Shown in pieces: positions 23,401-33,831 of a stretch of DNA of 64,000 nucleotides. The stretch's first letter is position 1. Each line of letters opens with the position of its first letter. The position numbers and the translations under genes were made by a program. The DNA comes from Paramacrobiotus metropolitanus (lineage: Eukaryota; Tardigrada; Eutardigrada; Parachela; Macrobiotidae), in the NCBI RefSeq assembly GCF_019649055.1, contig NW_026570444.1:59903-123902 (forward strand), given 5' to 3'. The notes beneath the pieces are model-generated. The model made no database searches, was not told the origin of the DNA, and saw nothing but the letters and a program-made list of their open reading frames with translations.

Positions 23401-26400
23401 TCTCAAACTGTAACAGATAAATCACGGTGGAAATAGACGAACGAATCAGGAACACAGGAACTCAGGAATCCCTCAGGAACACGCTAACCACAACTTCCGG
23501 TCGTAAGTCCTGTGAGGATCGGCAAGAGCTAGGACGATTGTGTCACGAGCAAACCTGTATTCTATGCAATAATCCGGGAGCGACCATGTACATCAGAAGG
23601 AACAAGTATTGCTGTCTCTTTATCCAATTCACATCACAGTTCACAACGCTAGGAAATTGTAATTAGAAAGCAGTCTCAGAAGTAAATCTCAGACTACTGA
23701 TGTCGATATTAGGAGTAACAGGAACTTATATAGACTTCGCGTTATGACATCATATACACCGCTAGTAAAAGAGAACAGCAAATCACAGAAGAGATTGACT
23801 AGATTATCCGTTTGTGTTGCAGGTGGAAGGCGGACAGTCAGCATCCGTACGTACATCCGGCGTGTGATCCTACTCCCACACGTCAACCCCACGAACGATG
23901 CTTGGCCGTGCCAATATAAACAATCCATCCCGCAACATCCCAGTGCGATTGTGCACTTTATCCATCCTGATCCCGATCCACCGCACAATCCACGTGTCCA
24001 CCCGATGCCCGATGTGACTGTACGCCGCGATTCCCAGAGAGTTAGTGTGTGGAATCCTTGGCGAAGAGGCATCCGGAAGTCCACGGGTTTGGCAGGGCGG
24101 AGGTCCAAGGGGTTCCAGGAACTACTAATTACTACTACAATCTGTGCCGTTTGATAAATGGTGTTTGGATTACGGCATAAAGCTTTATTGAACGCTATGG
24201 CAAGATCTTAAAGTTGAATATGGTTTGTTGACGAAAACTACTATGTATTAATGCATTAAACGAACCCATGAATCATCCGACTGGTATTCTTACGAATTCT
24301 CGAATCCAGATTGCATCACAATAACAAGGTCAACAACAACAAACAAGCTAAACATAGTCGTATAAAAATGATGAGTACAAATTACTGGTAGATGAGACCA
24401 AATTTTAAACCAGCAAAAGGAATGACAGTAAGATCAACACGGCTTCGGTAAGGCAAAATCATCAAGCAACACAAAACCAGTAACAAGGTGAGATCAAGAA
24501 AACAAAAGATCAAGGACAAAGGTTATTCAAGGTTACTTGCCAGCGCTGGGAGCCAATGAAAACAACCCAGTAATACCCGAGCCAGACGCTGCAGCGGCAT
24601 CCAAATGGCGAGAAACATCAGCGGCCATCTGTCGTCGGCGATCAGCATCCAATTCACGCTGCTGTTGCTGGGCCAGATAACCAGGCACAAAATTATGCTC
24701 AGCTGAACCAACGGGACCGGAAGGAGCGGACGGCGCACGTGGGCGATCAGCCGGTGAACGGTCGCGGGCATCGCGGACAATCGGCACTTCAGCAAGTGGC
24801 AACACATTTGGCGGCAAACCGGGAAATTCAGCATTAACCTGGGCCTGCTGCTGCATAGGTGGAATTACAGCCGGAGGAATAACAGGATCTAGGGCTGGCG
24901 GGCCATGTAGATTGACAGCAGGGTTGACAGCATCGGGCTGACCTGGAACCACAGCTCCGCCGACTTGGCCCTGATTCGGTGCATTCGCCGCTTGGTTTCC
25001 CGGGAAATCAACCTCCATGTCTGCGGCGGCAGCTTCCACTGGTGCAGCTGCGTTAGGAGCTCCATCAGGTATTTCAATAACCTCCGGTGCGCCCAAATGT
25101 CTCCCATTACGACGCCAGTGATCGTTTCCGCGACGGAGATTATTGTCTCCAAAATTCCGATGACTTCCTCGGCCGTACGGACAAAAGTTGCCACGGAAAG
25201 CACCACGGGCTCCACCACTTCCTCGGTGATTATAACCGGCATTATACTGTTGCTGCTGGTTGGAAGACGAATGAAAAATGGCGTCTACCAACTTATCAAA
25301 AGCTCGGTTAGGATCAGTAGGCGGCATGCCCAAACTAAAGAAAACTAGTGACCTTTAACGCTTAAAAGTGCAAGGAGAAAAGCATCAAAATCGCAGTCTA
25401 CACACACTGAAAAACCCTACATTCCAGAAGGCCGAAACGAAAAATCCACAATGCCGATTTCTGCACGCTACACGCAAGCGATTTTATAGCTGCCTGCTTA
25501 AGTGAAAGTTTAAAATGCGGCAGATTCCATACAGGTATGAGAAACAGCCAATCAGCGCTTCGCGCTATATCCTTTTAATTCAACGTAATCAAAAATCAGA
25601 TCTATCCAGGTACAACTGAAGATTCAACACCGATAACTATAGCACAAATGCAAATGCACAAAAGACCAGTGCATTGACTCAGCGCGCGGGCAAAATCGGA
25701 GAATAAATTTTGAAAATAAAACTAAAGAGCGCACCGTTCCCATTAATCGAAAACACAAATTGTGATCGCAACAGATTAATTCAGATCCATCGCCGTGGAA
25801 TAGAATAAAAGACGGCGGTGTTTGCAAAAATAGGCAACGAAAAATAGGAAAATAAAAACGAGATGCTACACCCGTTTGCAGCAAGATTACCATTCAGCAG
25901 AGTGTGGCTGCTGCACCAAATTACGACTAACAGGAGCAATAGGCTGAGGGGCAACAGGTTGAACAACTACCGGAGCAACATAAGGTGGCTGTTCCTCAAA
26001 TTCAGGCGAATCTTCCCGCGGGACAAATGCAATCGGGGCAACAACAATCGACGATGGAAGAACGACAGCTGGCTGCAAGGATGGCAACGGGTCAACGTCC
26101 ATCTTTTCCAGATCCGAACCGTTATGGCCATCATCATCATCAACATCCATATCCTCCACTTCACCAGCAGCATCAGCATCAGTATCCTCACGACCAGACA
26201 CCGCTGCGCTAACATCATTATCGTAGTGCTCCACTGAGACTTCAGAATCAGACGATGAAGAAGATGGGGACACCTCTTTGTATGGACGCTTTTCACCCCG
26301 AGTACGGAAGTTATACGGTCAAGCGGCGGAAGTGGATGCCTCCGGTTCAGTATTCTCTACAGCATTAGCGTCAGCAACCGCCTGACGCACAACCGCATCC

Positions 26401-29400
26401 GCCTGTTGGCGCTTGGCGATTTCTTGAAACAAGGCAACAAAAACAGGATTTAGATAAAGATACTGGCGGCGTAGTTCTAAGGCAATAGCTGTGGGCAAAC
26501 GGCAAGTGATCTGACATAAGTCATAACGATTTATAAGAGATCCATTGGTATACAAAAAGCCAGACAAATATAACTCCGAATAACGAGGATGAAAACGATT
26601 AAGGCCAACAAAATATGCCTGCGAAATAACCACATCCTCACCATTCTTGTTTGCGATAGCCATTCTTGGAAATACTCCGGAGTGCGCTCGTTTGCGAGCC
26701 GTCTGCTTGGTCTTGAAGACCGGCCGCGGTGCATCCGGGTTATACGGTACATAGAGGATGCCCCCCTTACGCAGATGCTCCTCATCTGGCGTGAAACAAG
26801 AACCAACAATTAGCCGAAATACACGCTAATTGTACGGTTCATAGAAAGACACACAAGATCAACATAACGAAATTGGCCTGCTGGCTGCCGATGGGAGTAG
26901 AAACATACGCAGAAATAGCGAAGGTAAAGAGTACACACTATAGACAAGACGCTGTTATTATAGAATTACAAACCACAACAATACTACATTATGGGAATAA
27001 TGGCAAGAATACCTCGCTTTGCACGCACTGACGGAGTCTCAGACGACGAGAGCTCCTCTTCAGTAAGATCTGGGGTACCGAGCTGCTTCTCTGCCTTCTT
27101 CAGCACTTTCTTGGGAGACAACTGACGGATCTCAACATCATGATCAGCAGGGAATGATCCGCGACGGTCATGACGGCGAACCACAGCTGCATTGCGTCGA
27201 GCAATAACACGACGCTTGGTCTCGCGATAACGGTTCTTCAGCGCATCAACCACTGCTTCTGTCCTACTGGTTGAAGGCTTGGGACTCTTTACCGCACCCA
27301 CACTCCCCGATGGTCCAGGAGATTGAGCTGAAAACGCTGACTGTGGCGAGGTGCGACGAGAAACCCGTGCTCGCGTCACTCTACTGGAAGAGCGAGCTTC
27401 ATCGCCATCTGGGGAATAACTAAAACTGAGTCCCGCCATTGTACGACTCGGGCGTGGTGTACGCGATGCAGTCTTTCTTGCAGTCTGCTTTTTAGCTGGT
27501 GGTGACATCTTAACGGATGAAAATGACAAATCGTAGAATAGGCAGGAAACAAATGCTAGAAAACTTGAAGACCCGAAGTGCAAATAAAAAGCACAACAGA
27601 CAATCTGCACTGGCACCGACACCGAAAGTGCCCAACACGACAAACTGCCCGAACAGCGGTTGACCGGCGACACGTTGAATTTTGAATTTTTCAATTATTT
27701 GACCGTCAAAAGGCAAATAAGAGAAAGAACGAACTCTTACCACACCAATTTGAAAATTAAAACCGTAACATCTAAGATTTTCGTGAACACATACCTGCAG
27801 AGAACAAGAAAGACCGAGAGATAAACGGCCAAAACCAGAACACGCGGCTGGGAAATATTCAGAACACAGACCGGAAACTGCGCAGTTTCCTATAGTATTG
27901 CCATATTAGGGCGGCTGACAAGCGACAGAATGCCGGTTCGGCAGCACAGAAAATATCAGCTGTTCATTTCAACCATAAAAACCTGAAGAACCCTACAATA
28001 TTTATCCTTTGCGGTGACGGGGTTTTTGTTTCTGTTGTTACTAGATTTCTTTTCTTTTATTTTGATCGTGATTATTTATAACCACCGCACATTATCATGT
28101 CAGCTCAACCTGTGGGACCAGCTGGAGATGTTGATTGTATGCATCCACCAGTGTAACGACAGCACCACGGTCTCCGATTTCTCCTGGAACTTAATCCAAC
28201 GCAGTGAGGAACTCAATAGGATTACGCACAACATTGATTCCGTAGTTCCGACGGAATGCAGACAATCTGCCCAATGAGCCATCCTTGTCGGAAATCCACT
28301 CTCAGGTAACGAAGCAGTGTATAGTGTGCATCGTTTGACAAATCCAAAGTGTGAACATAGCGATTGTATTTATCCAACGTCATTTCCGAGCCGTTTTGAT
28401 AGATCTTACCACGGAAGCGCAATCGACTCTCCGGATGTAATTCCACATAATCAGTGTCTGGATTGTAGGGGCAATGAATCAAACCAGATGGAGGAACGTA
28501 ACTCTTTCCTCCACGAGCATAATCATACGGAGATGGCCGAATGCCACAATCCACCATGCGCATCGACCATTCAAATGTTGGCTCTGGCCATCCGACATGA
28601 GGATCCGAATTCACTGGCGGCTGTACGTCTGCCAAAACTTGCACGGAATCTTCCGTGGAACTCGTAGTATCCTCATGTTGATAGGAAGGATGTGACGGTA
28701 CTTTCGGACGATGCATTGCAGCGGTATGTCAGACATTGTCAGCCGTTTAATCAGTGTAGAGAAAAAGCAAACTCGCACAAGATCAGGGACGACGAATGAA
28801 TAACACTGATTTTACCGGTGCGAGTTTCGTTTTTACAGCTACCGTTAAGCAGTTTCAGCACCGCAGATGTCCCTGCAAGAGCAATAAACTCTACGTCATC
28901 GCGATCTAGCCAATGGCGACTATATTCAGTACCTTTGTACGTACGGCGACTTATTTGGGAATTTTCCAGGTAATCTAGTAAATCAAAGCATAAAATTTCA
29001 ATTCTTTAGAATTTAAAAATAAAAGAAATGTACATATTTACACGGCCGCTTGGCCATTTAATCCAGATTATATAAGGTACAGATCCGGCAAAATTTCGCT
29101 AAATCAGACTTCATTTCAGGCCAGAAAAACCGAAGGTTTTTATATAAATATTCATACGGAGAGATGGCACTGCAATATTTGTGTAAAAGCCGGCGATGTG
29201 CTGACTCGGCTACTATTTTGCGCCATTGAAACGGGATCAGAATTTTTGGAATTCTTTTTAGTATATCCTCCTTCTCACCGTAATGGCAAATAATGCCTTT
29301 TATTTTCAGTACAAGAGGAAGATGCCAAGCTGCATACGGGGATTCCTCTAAGGTACAATCGCCATCGACAACTGCGTCCCAGATCATCATATCACTACAC

Positions 29401-32400
29401 TCCATTTGTCGAAACTTCCCGAATTCCTGTTTGTCAAGGGCATCATCGGATATCACGCCCTGGGGCCAGAACTGCTCAATTGGACGCGCCCAAGCCGGGG
29501 CTGGGAGAATTCTATCCTCTACTGTAACTGGGGATGACTTCGATGATTGCGCCGGCACAATCTCCATTGCATTACAGGTAATGGGCGGGGAATCACTGGC
29601 CAACGGCTCAACTGGTTCCGATTGGCTCCCTCCCGGCTGGGATACACTCAGAATAGCCGGATCTCTATTATTTGTAACCATACGCTTTTTAACACCAACC
29701 GACGGGTCTCTTTTGCGCTTTTTGTCGTTCATTTGATTCACCAGTCTTTCAACAGGTTTAACCACACGCCCGGAGCGAGTCTTTAAAAGCGGTACTTCTT
29801 CCATCTGTTTATCCAGATATTCAGCATACTCAGCATCAAGACGCGACGATGCTGAGTCAACGGACGGAATCACCGGCGGCGGCGCGGGTGCCTCAACTAA
29901 TTCATCAGGGCATTCCTTCTCCACACAGTCAAGCAACTTCGGTAAGTGCTCATCTTGTAGTATAGTATCAACGTCGCGGAAATTATACGGCTTTAAACGG
30001 CTAACGTGGACTGTGTCAGTTTTGACGTTCCCACGCCTATTACTCTTCACTACATAGTGCACCGGCCCTGACTGACGAACAATTTCCCATCCAGCAGTCC
30101 AACGGGGCATAAGGGATGGATTTTTCTCCACTTTCCGGTGTAGTACGTACACCAAGACTTGATCTCCGGCTTTATACGAAGTATGAGATACATTAGAATC
30201 ATATCTAATTTTGTCTTTAAGCTTATGGCGAAACTCCTCTGCGTTCACTAAATTCAAAGCCTCACCAAGTCCACGTTGCATCTGCTGTACATAGACATGG
30301 GCGGGGATCACAAAATCCTCTTCGAATGGCAGGAAGTTATTCAACGGTAAGCGCATCTCGGTGCGGTGCATCAAAAAGAATGGTGTAAAGAACATTTTCG
30401 AACTTGATACGCATTTCGTTATAGTCATTTTGGAACTTCAACTTTTCATTTCTTTCCGCATCGAGACGGGCGTCCAAAGACATAGTGTTACCCATTTCAT
30501 CAACTTTTGATTTTGTAGACGCAATTAAGGTACGGAGGCCCTGAAGCAACACCGGCATGGTTTTCCGTGCGATCAATCCCACATCCTGATCCGTTTCAGC
30601 CGCTGCAAGCTGCTCATCTACTTCCATAGCTTGAGCCAGGAAGTCCTCATCAGGTTGTTCGAAATCCTTTTCGGACACAAAACTGTGGAGTTTCATCTGT
30701 GCTGGATGGAATGTCATCGTTCCGCCACGAATGCCTTTGCCTGTCTTTGACTCAGATCCTTCAGATACATCCGCTTTATCCATGCCAGACAATGCTATCA
30801 GATTATTGTCTGATTGTGAAGACTGGGGCTCCGTTTGGCTCTCTGCCACACTCGGAGTTTCCGATATGGGTTCATCTAGCAGGGCACCGGACGCCTGGAC
30901 CGAAATTTTCTCCCTAGTGCCACGCGTGACCCGTTCATTTGCGGCCTGCTTTTTTGGAGTTTTTCCTGTTGCTTTGGCTGCTACATGAGCTGCTTGCGCT
31001 GCTTGCCTGCGCTTACCCAAATTTTCCACATAACCAGCATGCCATTTATACGCATCCTGAACTGCTTTTGCGAACTGTTCATCAGTGATGTCCAGGTAAG
31101 CTTCTGGGATACACTCTTCGTGGTCTACCCACGTCTTGTAATATTTTGGCTGCTTTGTTTTTGGGTTAATGAACCGCTTAATTTCCTGATATTCCACCCA
31201 CTCTTTTCCACAGAACGCATCTTGTGCTTCTGGTGGTTCAACATTCAGGGCTAAATACATTAATGCCAACGGTATTTCTTTGGTTTTAAATCGGAATCTG
31301 GTCTGAGCTAGTGCTCCTTCATATGCACCAATTATGACCTTATCTTCCGGTACTTTACGCGGTGGCGGACGAGTCTTTACGACTGTACCACCTGACATTT
31401 TACTGAATTTTTAAGATTAACCTTTGCGGTTATCTAAAACAGGAGTACAGCAGCGATTGTGCTACTGTTTCCGACGAATACCGTTATTGCTATTGTGCAA
31501 TAACAATCACTTCCAAATCCTCCTTTGAGGTTTGAATTGTTCAGTGACAGTTTACTAACAGCCGACCTTTGCGGTTTCGGCTGTAACTAATCCCTAAAAT
31601 TACCCTGCTGCACTTTGCGTGCTGCAGTAATTTTAAATTCACAGGTCAATCACCGTTTGCCGGTGTTTACCTTTTTCACGGTCAACTCTCTCTAGCTGCT
31701 GATTCTGGCTACCGCTTGCGGCTTGCCTTTATCAGTCTGCTGGAGATCGTTATCTCACCTGGCCACTGACAATGGCTCAGTGCTATTATCTGCTCTATCT
31801 GCAGGCCAGGTGCACTGACACTGCTGATTACGCTTTATTCGCCGCGGTTACTGCTTTGCGCAGACAACCCGGAAACTATCCGCAAAAATACTGATTTTTA
31901 ACACAGCCGACCTTTAAGGTTTCGACTGTTAAATTCCTACGGTCCAATTTAATTAATTTTAATTTAATTGGCGAGGAAGCTCACCAGTGAGGAAGCTCAC
32001 AATTGCGAGGAAGCTCGCCAAAAATAATTTAAATTAGGCCAGATCAGGAGCGCTGACCTCCTTCGGCGCACCTTTGCGGTTCGACGCCTTTCAAAAGGGA
32101 CCACTTTTTACCAATAAATTACCATCAAACTTTCCACCAATAATTTTCTGTTACATCGGGAAAATTAAAAGACACCGGTGGGCGCCATGTCGTGTATAAG
32201 CGTTCACGCTGGTTAGAGCTCCATGAACTATCTTTACTCTTCCACGCCTGTAAATGTCAGTCGGTAGGCCCTCGTACTCTCAAACTGTAACAGATAAATC
32301 ACGGTGGAAATAGACGAACGAATCAGGAACACAGGAACTCAGGAATCCCTCAGGAACCCGCTAACCACAACTTCCGGTCGTAAGTCCTGTGAGGATCGGC

Positions 32401-32899
32401 AAGAGCTAGGACGATTGTGTCACGAGCAAACCTGTATTCTATGCAATAATCCGGGAGCGACCATGTACATCAGAAGGAACAAGTATTGCTGTCTCTTTAT
32501 CCAATTCACATCACAGTTCACAACGCTAGGAAATTGGAATTAGAAAGCAGTCTCAGAAGTAAATCTCAGACTACTGATGTCGATATTAGGAGTAACAGGA
32601 ACTTATATAGACTTCGCGTTATGACATCATATACACCGCTAGTAAAAGAGAACAGCAAATCACAGAAGAGATTGACTAGATTATCCGTTTGTGTTGCAGG
32701 TGGAAGGCGGACAGTCAGCATCCGTACGTACATCCGGCGTGTGATCCTACTCCCACACGTCACTTTTTTGTTTACCCTTATTCTGATATGGTCAATACAG
32801 AACGCTGCGTACGTGGTGATGATTGCCTCGATTAATATATGGGCGCGCCGTGAAGTGCCGGCACCGGCCGCTCCTCCTGCTGCTGTCGGAAGCCAGTGA
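20452..32899 (+). CDS. Gustatory-receptor-like 7TM protein, gene C, with a retrotransposon in intron 3
   Basis: Exons: 20452-21315 (six-TM block, ending EWSAKQ before GTACGG), a candidate microexon ending at 22000 (NEQPVQESRQNGNGQ), 22266-22424 (CKYYTAAEFFLLNRAALLQ) and 32801-32899 (NAAYVVMIASINIW, stop TGA at 32897). Frames and phases agree throughout. Exon 1 is slightly short: the TPDIFTCDSG stretch of B and D is missing before FLCFF. The microexon lacks an AG acceptor in phase (CTCAA where B has GCCAG), so it may be skipped without loss of frame. Intron 3 is about 10.4 kb because it contains a foldback MITE and a complete LTR element whose edge is only 38 bp from the acceptor. Coding sequence is otherwise open, so the gene may still work if the insertion is spliced out. 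Confidence 0.7.
22466..23153. mobile_element. Foldback MITE copy 2, inside intron 3 of receptor C
   Basis: Same inverted-arm structure as the copy at 14344-14979, with centre near 22800. The right end reads TGTACCGGGCCCAATCCC followed by TTAA at 23150-23153. The short frames inside are read from the arms and are not genes. Confidence 0.6.
23311..23885 (-). repeat. 3' LTR (minus-strand sense) of the retrotransposon in receptor C
   Basis: 575 bp, TG...CA ends, almost identical to 32188-32762 (differences seen: A/C near 23476 and T/G near 23658). Next to it on the inner side is a short CGTGGGGT run that is the only candidate polypurine tract. Confidence 0.9.
24533..27508 (-). CDS. Spliced accessory gene of the retrotransposon (three exons, one in-frame TGA)
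   Basis: Exons 27508-27013, 26785-25891 and 25334-24533. The junctions are GT-AG with matching phases (1, then 2), and together they make 731 codons. Exon 1 starts MSPPAKKQTARKT and is very basic and Ser-rich. Exon 2 holds a folded-looking core (GGILYVPYNPD, YLSGFLYTNGS, LRRQYLYLNP), then an acidic DVDDDDGHN stretch and a Pro/Val tail. Exon 3 is Asn/Arg/Gly-rich (RGAFRGNFCPYGRGSHRNFG) and then Pro/Ala-rich. One TGA at 26321-26319 interrupts exon 2 with the same frame open on both sides. Core motifs recur in the ORF at 28716-28222. No family recognised; basic and Gly/Arg parts suggest nucleic-acid binding, which is inference. Confidence 0.55.
28222..28716 (-). CDS. Accessory ORF of the retrotransposon, related to exon 2 of the spliced gene
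   Basis: A 164-codon frame between the integrase remnant and the spliced accessory gene. It shares with that gene's exon 2 the series PPSGLIHCPYNPD (against GGILYVPYNPD), RFRGKIYQNGS (against YLSGFLYTNGS) and a following helical stretch ending in LLRYLRV (against LRRQYLYLN). The two look like diverged duplicates of one domain. The N-terminal third is polar and low in complexity. No known domain recognised. Whether it is translated from its own ATG or spliced from an upstream leader exon cannot be told. Confidence 0.5.
   Translation of the reverse strand: MHRPKVPSHPSYQHEDTTSSTEDSVQVLADVQPPVNSDPHVGWPEPTFEWSMRMVDCGIRPSPYDYARGGKSYVPPSGLIHCPYNPDTDYVELHPESRLRFRGKIYQNGSEMTLDKYNRYVHTLDLSNDAHYTLLRYLRVDFRQGWLIGQIVCIPSELRNQCCA
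29058..30400 (-). pseudogene. Ty3/gypsy-type integrase remnant: C-terminal part followed by a detached HHCC zinc finger
   Basis: The first part matches the end of the integrase catalytic domain (TPFFLMHRTEMRLPL) and the C-terminal SH3-like module (GDQVLVYVLHRK, PRWTAGWEIVR, HVSRLKPYNF), then a tail with TRSGRVVKPVERL typical of such elements. The end of the same frame carries IPFQWRKIVAESAHRRLLH, YLYKNLRFFWPEM and CRICTLYNLD. That is the HHCC zinc-binding domain normally found at the integrase N-terminus. The catalytic core is absent. The frame runs open from 30428, but homology starts only near 30400, where gag-like sequence in another frame ends, so an internal deletion probably joined the two. 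The downstream zinc finger implies a second pol-derived piece. Confidence 0.65.
30400..31398 (-). CDS. Gag-like ORF of the retrotransposon, truncated by fusion
   Basis: Starts MSGGTVVKTRPPPRK at 31398, the first long frame after the leader, where gag belongs. About 330 codons precede the presumed deletion point near 30400; the frame then runs out at 30337 in sequence that belongs to integrase in another frame. Visible features are a Tyr/Trp-containing N-terminal domain (EWVEYQEIKRF, YKTWVDHEECIPEAYL), a Lys/Ala helix and a Ser/Glu-rich linker, and a final coiled-coil-like stretch. No CCHC zinc knuckle is seen, so the nucleocapsid part may have been lost. Gag identity rests on position only. 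Confidence 0.5.
31399..32169 (-). other. Retrotransposon leader packed with small stem-loops
   Basis: Between the primer-binding site and the gag-like ORF, at least six inverted repeats enclose the same pentaloop, GCAAA in the element's sense (TTTGC on the plus strand): near 31421, 31569, 31613, 31656, 31853 and 32072. Stem sequences differ but pair within each unit, for example CACCG/CGGTG and ACAGCCGA/TCGGCTGT. Another set at 31971-32018 repeats five-base stems around a CTTC/GAAG loop. No coding sense. Likely an RNA packaging, translation or protein-binding region; the role is inference. Confidence 0.55.
32170..32187 (-). other. Primer-binding site of the LTR retrotransposon
   Basis: Directly after the minus-strand 5' LTR the sequence reads TGGCGCCCACCGGTGTC. 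TGGCGCC is the usual opening of a site complementary to a tRNA 3' end, which fixes the element's orientation. The priming tRNA was not determined. Confidence 0.75.
32188..32762 (-). repeat. 5' LTR (minus-strand sense) of the retrotransposon in receptor C
   Basis: 575 bp, partner of 23311-23885. Its outer end lies 38 bp before exon 4 of receptor C, so the pyrimidine-rich tract used by that acceptor is the CTTTTTTGTTTACCCTTATT just outside the target duplication. Confidence 0.9.
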
Positions 32900-33024
32900 G
32901 TAGTGACCGCTTCGCAGCCGAGCACGGGAGGACATCGTCTCCACATCGCTTCGTGCCCGCCCTTTTACCGCACCTCTCCACTGCGGGATTTCGCGGCAGC
33001 TGCAATTATTCTGCCAACGTACCT

Positions 33025-33260
33025 ATGATGCCTTGTAATTATACGCTTCTTGTTTGCTGTTGTCCTTTGAAAATCCTTATAGGGCATTTTAAAACTTCCT
33101 TACAGCTTGGGAGATAACGCTTTGGCTTAATTGTTAATGCCTCTAATTATTGTTAATTGTTGTGACGGAATAATTATGACGAGTACGCTTGAAGCTGCTA
33201 CTGTAGCTGTTTATGGATCACAAGTGTCACGTACAGCACGCCGTATAAATGTCGCACACG
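33025..33260 (+). repeat. 3' flank of receptor C, inverted copy of the receptor D flank
   Basis: Aligns in inverted orientation with about 36375-36610. Shared stretches include TTTGAAAATCCTT, ATTGTGACGGAAT and CGCTTGAAGCTGCTACTGTA. The two arms enclose peptide gene P3, so C-P3-D is a large imperfect palindrome. No coding sense. Confidence 0.55.
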
Positions 33261-33760
33261 AGTACTTATACAATAAGAAGAAGATTTATGAGTCCTTTTG
33301 GTTTTGTTAATTGGGACGACTAATCTACGACTTCTCTGCCGCCTTCCTGAGTACTAAACAATTACACTATTACTACAAAATTATTAAAAATACTGCTATA
33401 CTTTTAAAGATCTGGGGAACACTGTGGCAGTCAGAATGCTCCACTACAAAAATATGCACTTATACAAAAACGTAAAATTAGCGTGTAATGACACTGTCTG
33501 GCGTTTACGGGCGCGTTTCCTGACCCGGTCCATCATTCCATTGCAAATACACGTCGCTTCATTGTTTTACAGTATTTTCTCCGTCGAATACAATTTCACG
33601 GGGCATACGAAGGACCCGCCATCTGTCAGCAGTGTTCATTGTCTTCGAGATCATATGCTGTAATGAGTGTAATCCGATCCGAGCAGATGTTTGTATTGGG
33701 GCATCACGTTACTGCCATTTTTTTTTTGCTCTTAAGAAAATGTTTTGCCCACACTTTTAG

Positions 33761-33831
33761 AATCATCAGAACACGCGAAAATTACATGCAATCCGACTGC
33801 TTGCATGTAATTTTCGCGTGTTCTGATGATT
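33761..33831. repeat. Perfect 31-bp hairpin with 9-nt loop
   Basis: Arms 33761-33791 and 33801-33831 are perfect complements (arm begins AATCATCAGAACACGCG), with loop TCCGACTGC. Size fits a small-RNA precursor or a degenerate MITE. No paralogue in the window. Confidence 0.6.

Larger units (their letters stand above)
23311..32762 (-). mobile_element. LTR retrotransposon, 9.45 kb, internally deleted, in the last intron of receptor C
   Basis: Two 575-bp direct repeats bound the element and are flanked by CTTT (23307-23310 and 32763-32766), a 4-bp target duplication. On the minus strand the LTR begins TGACGTGTGGG and ends ACACGACA, and the base after the first LTR starts a primer-binding site TGGCGCCCAC. 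Order on the minus strand: leader, gag-like ORF, a remnant of integrase, an accessory ORF and a spliced accessory gene. Protease, reverse transcriptase, RNase H and the integrase catalytic core are missing, so it cannot move alone. The LTRs differ at only two positions that I found, so insertion was recent. The Ty3/gypsy relation comes from the integrase remnant. Confidence 0.85.

Noticed and set aside
24889-26813. Plus-strand frames opposite the accessory gene
   Set aside because: They are antisense shadows of the repetitive Asp/Pro/Gln-rich minus-strand coding exons and lack any family motif.
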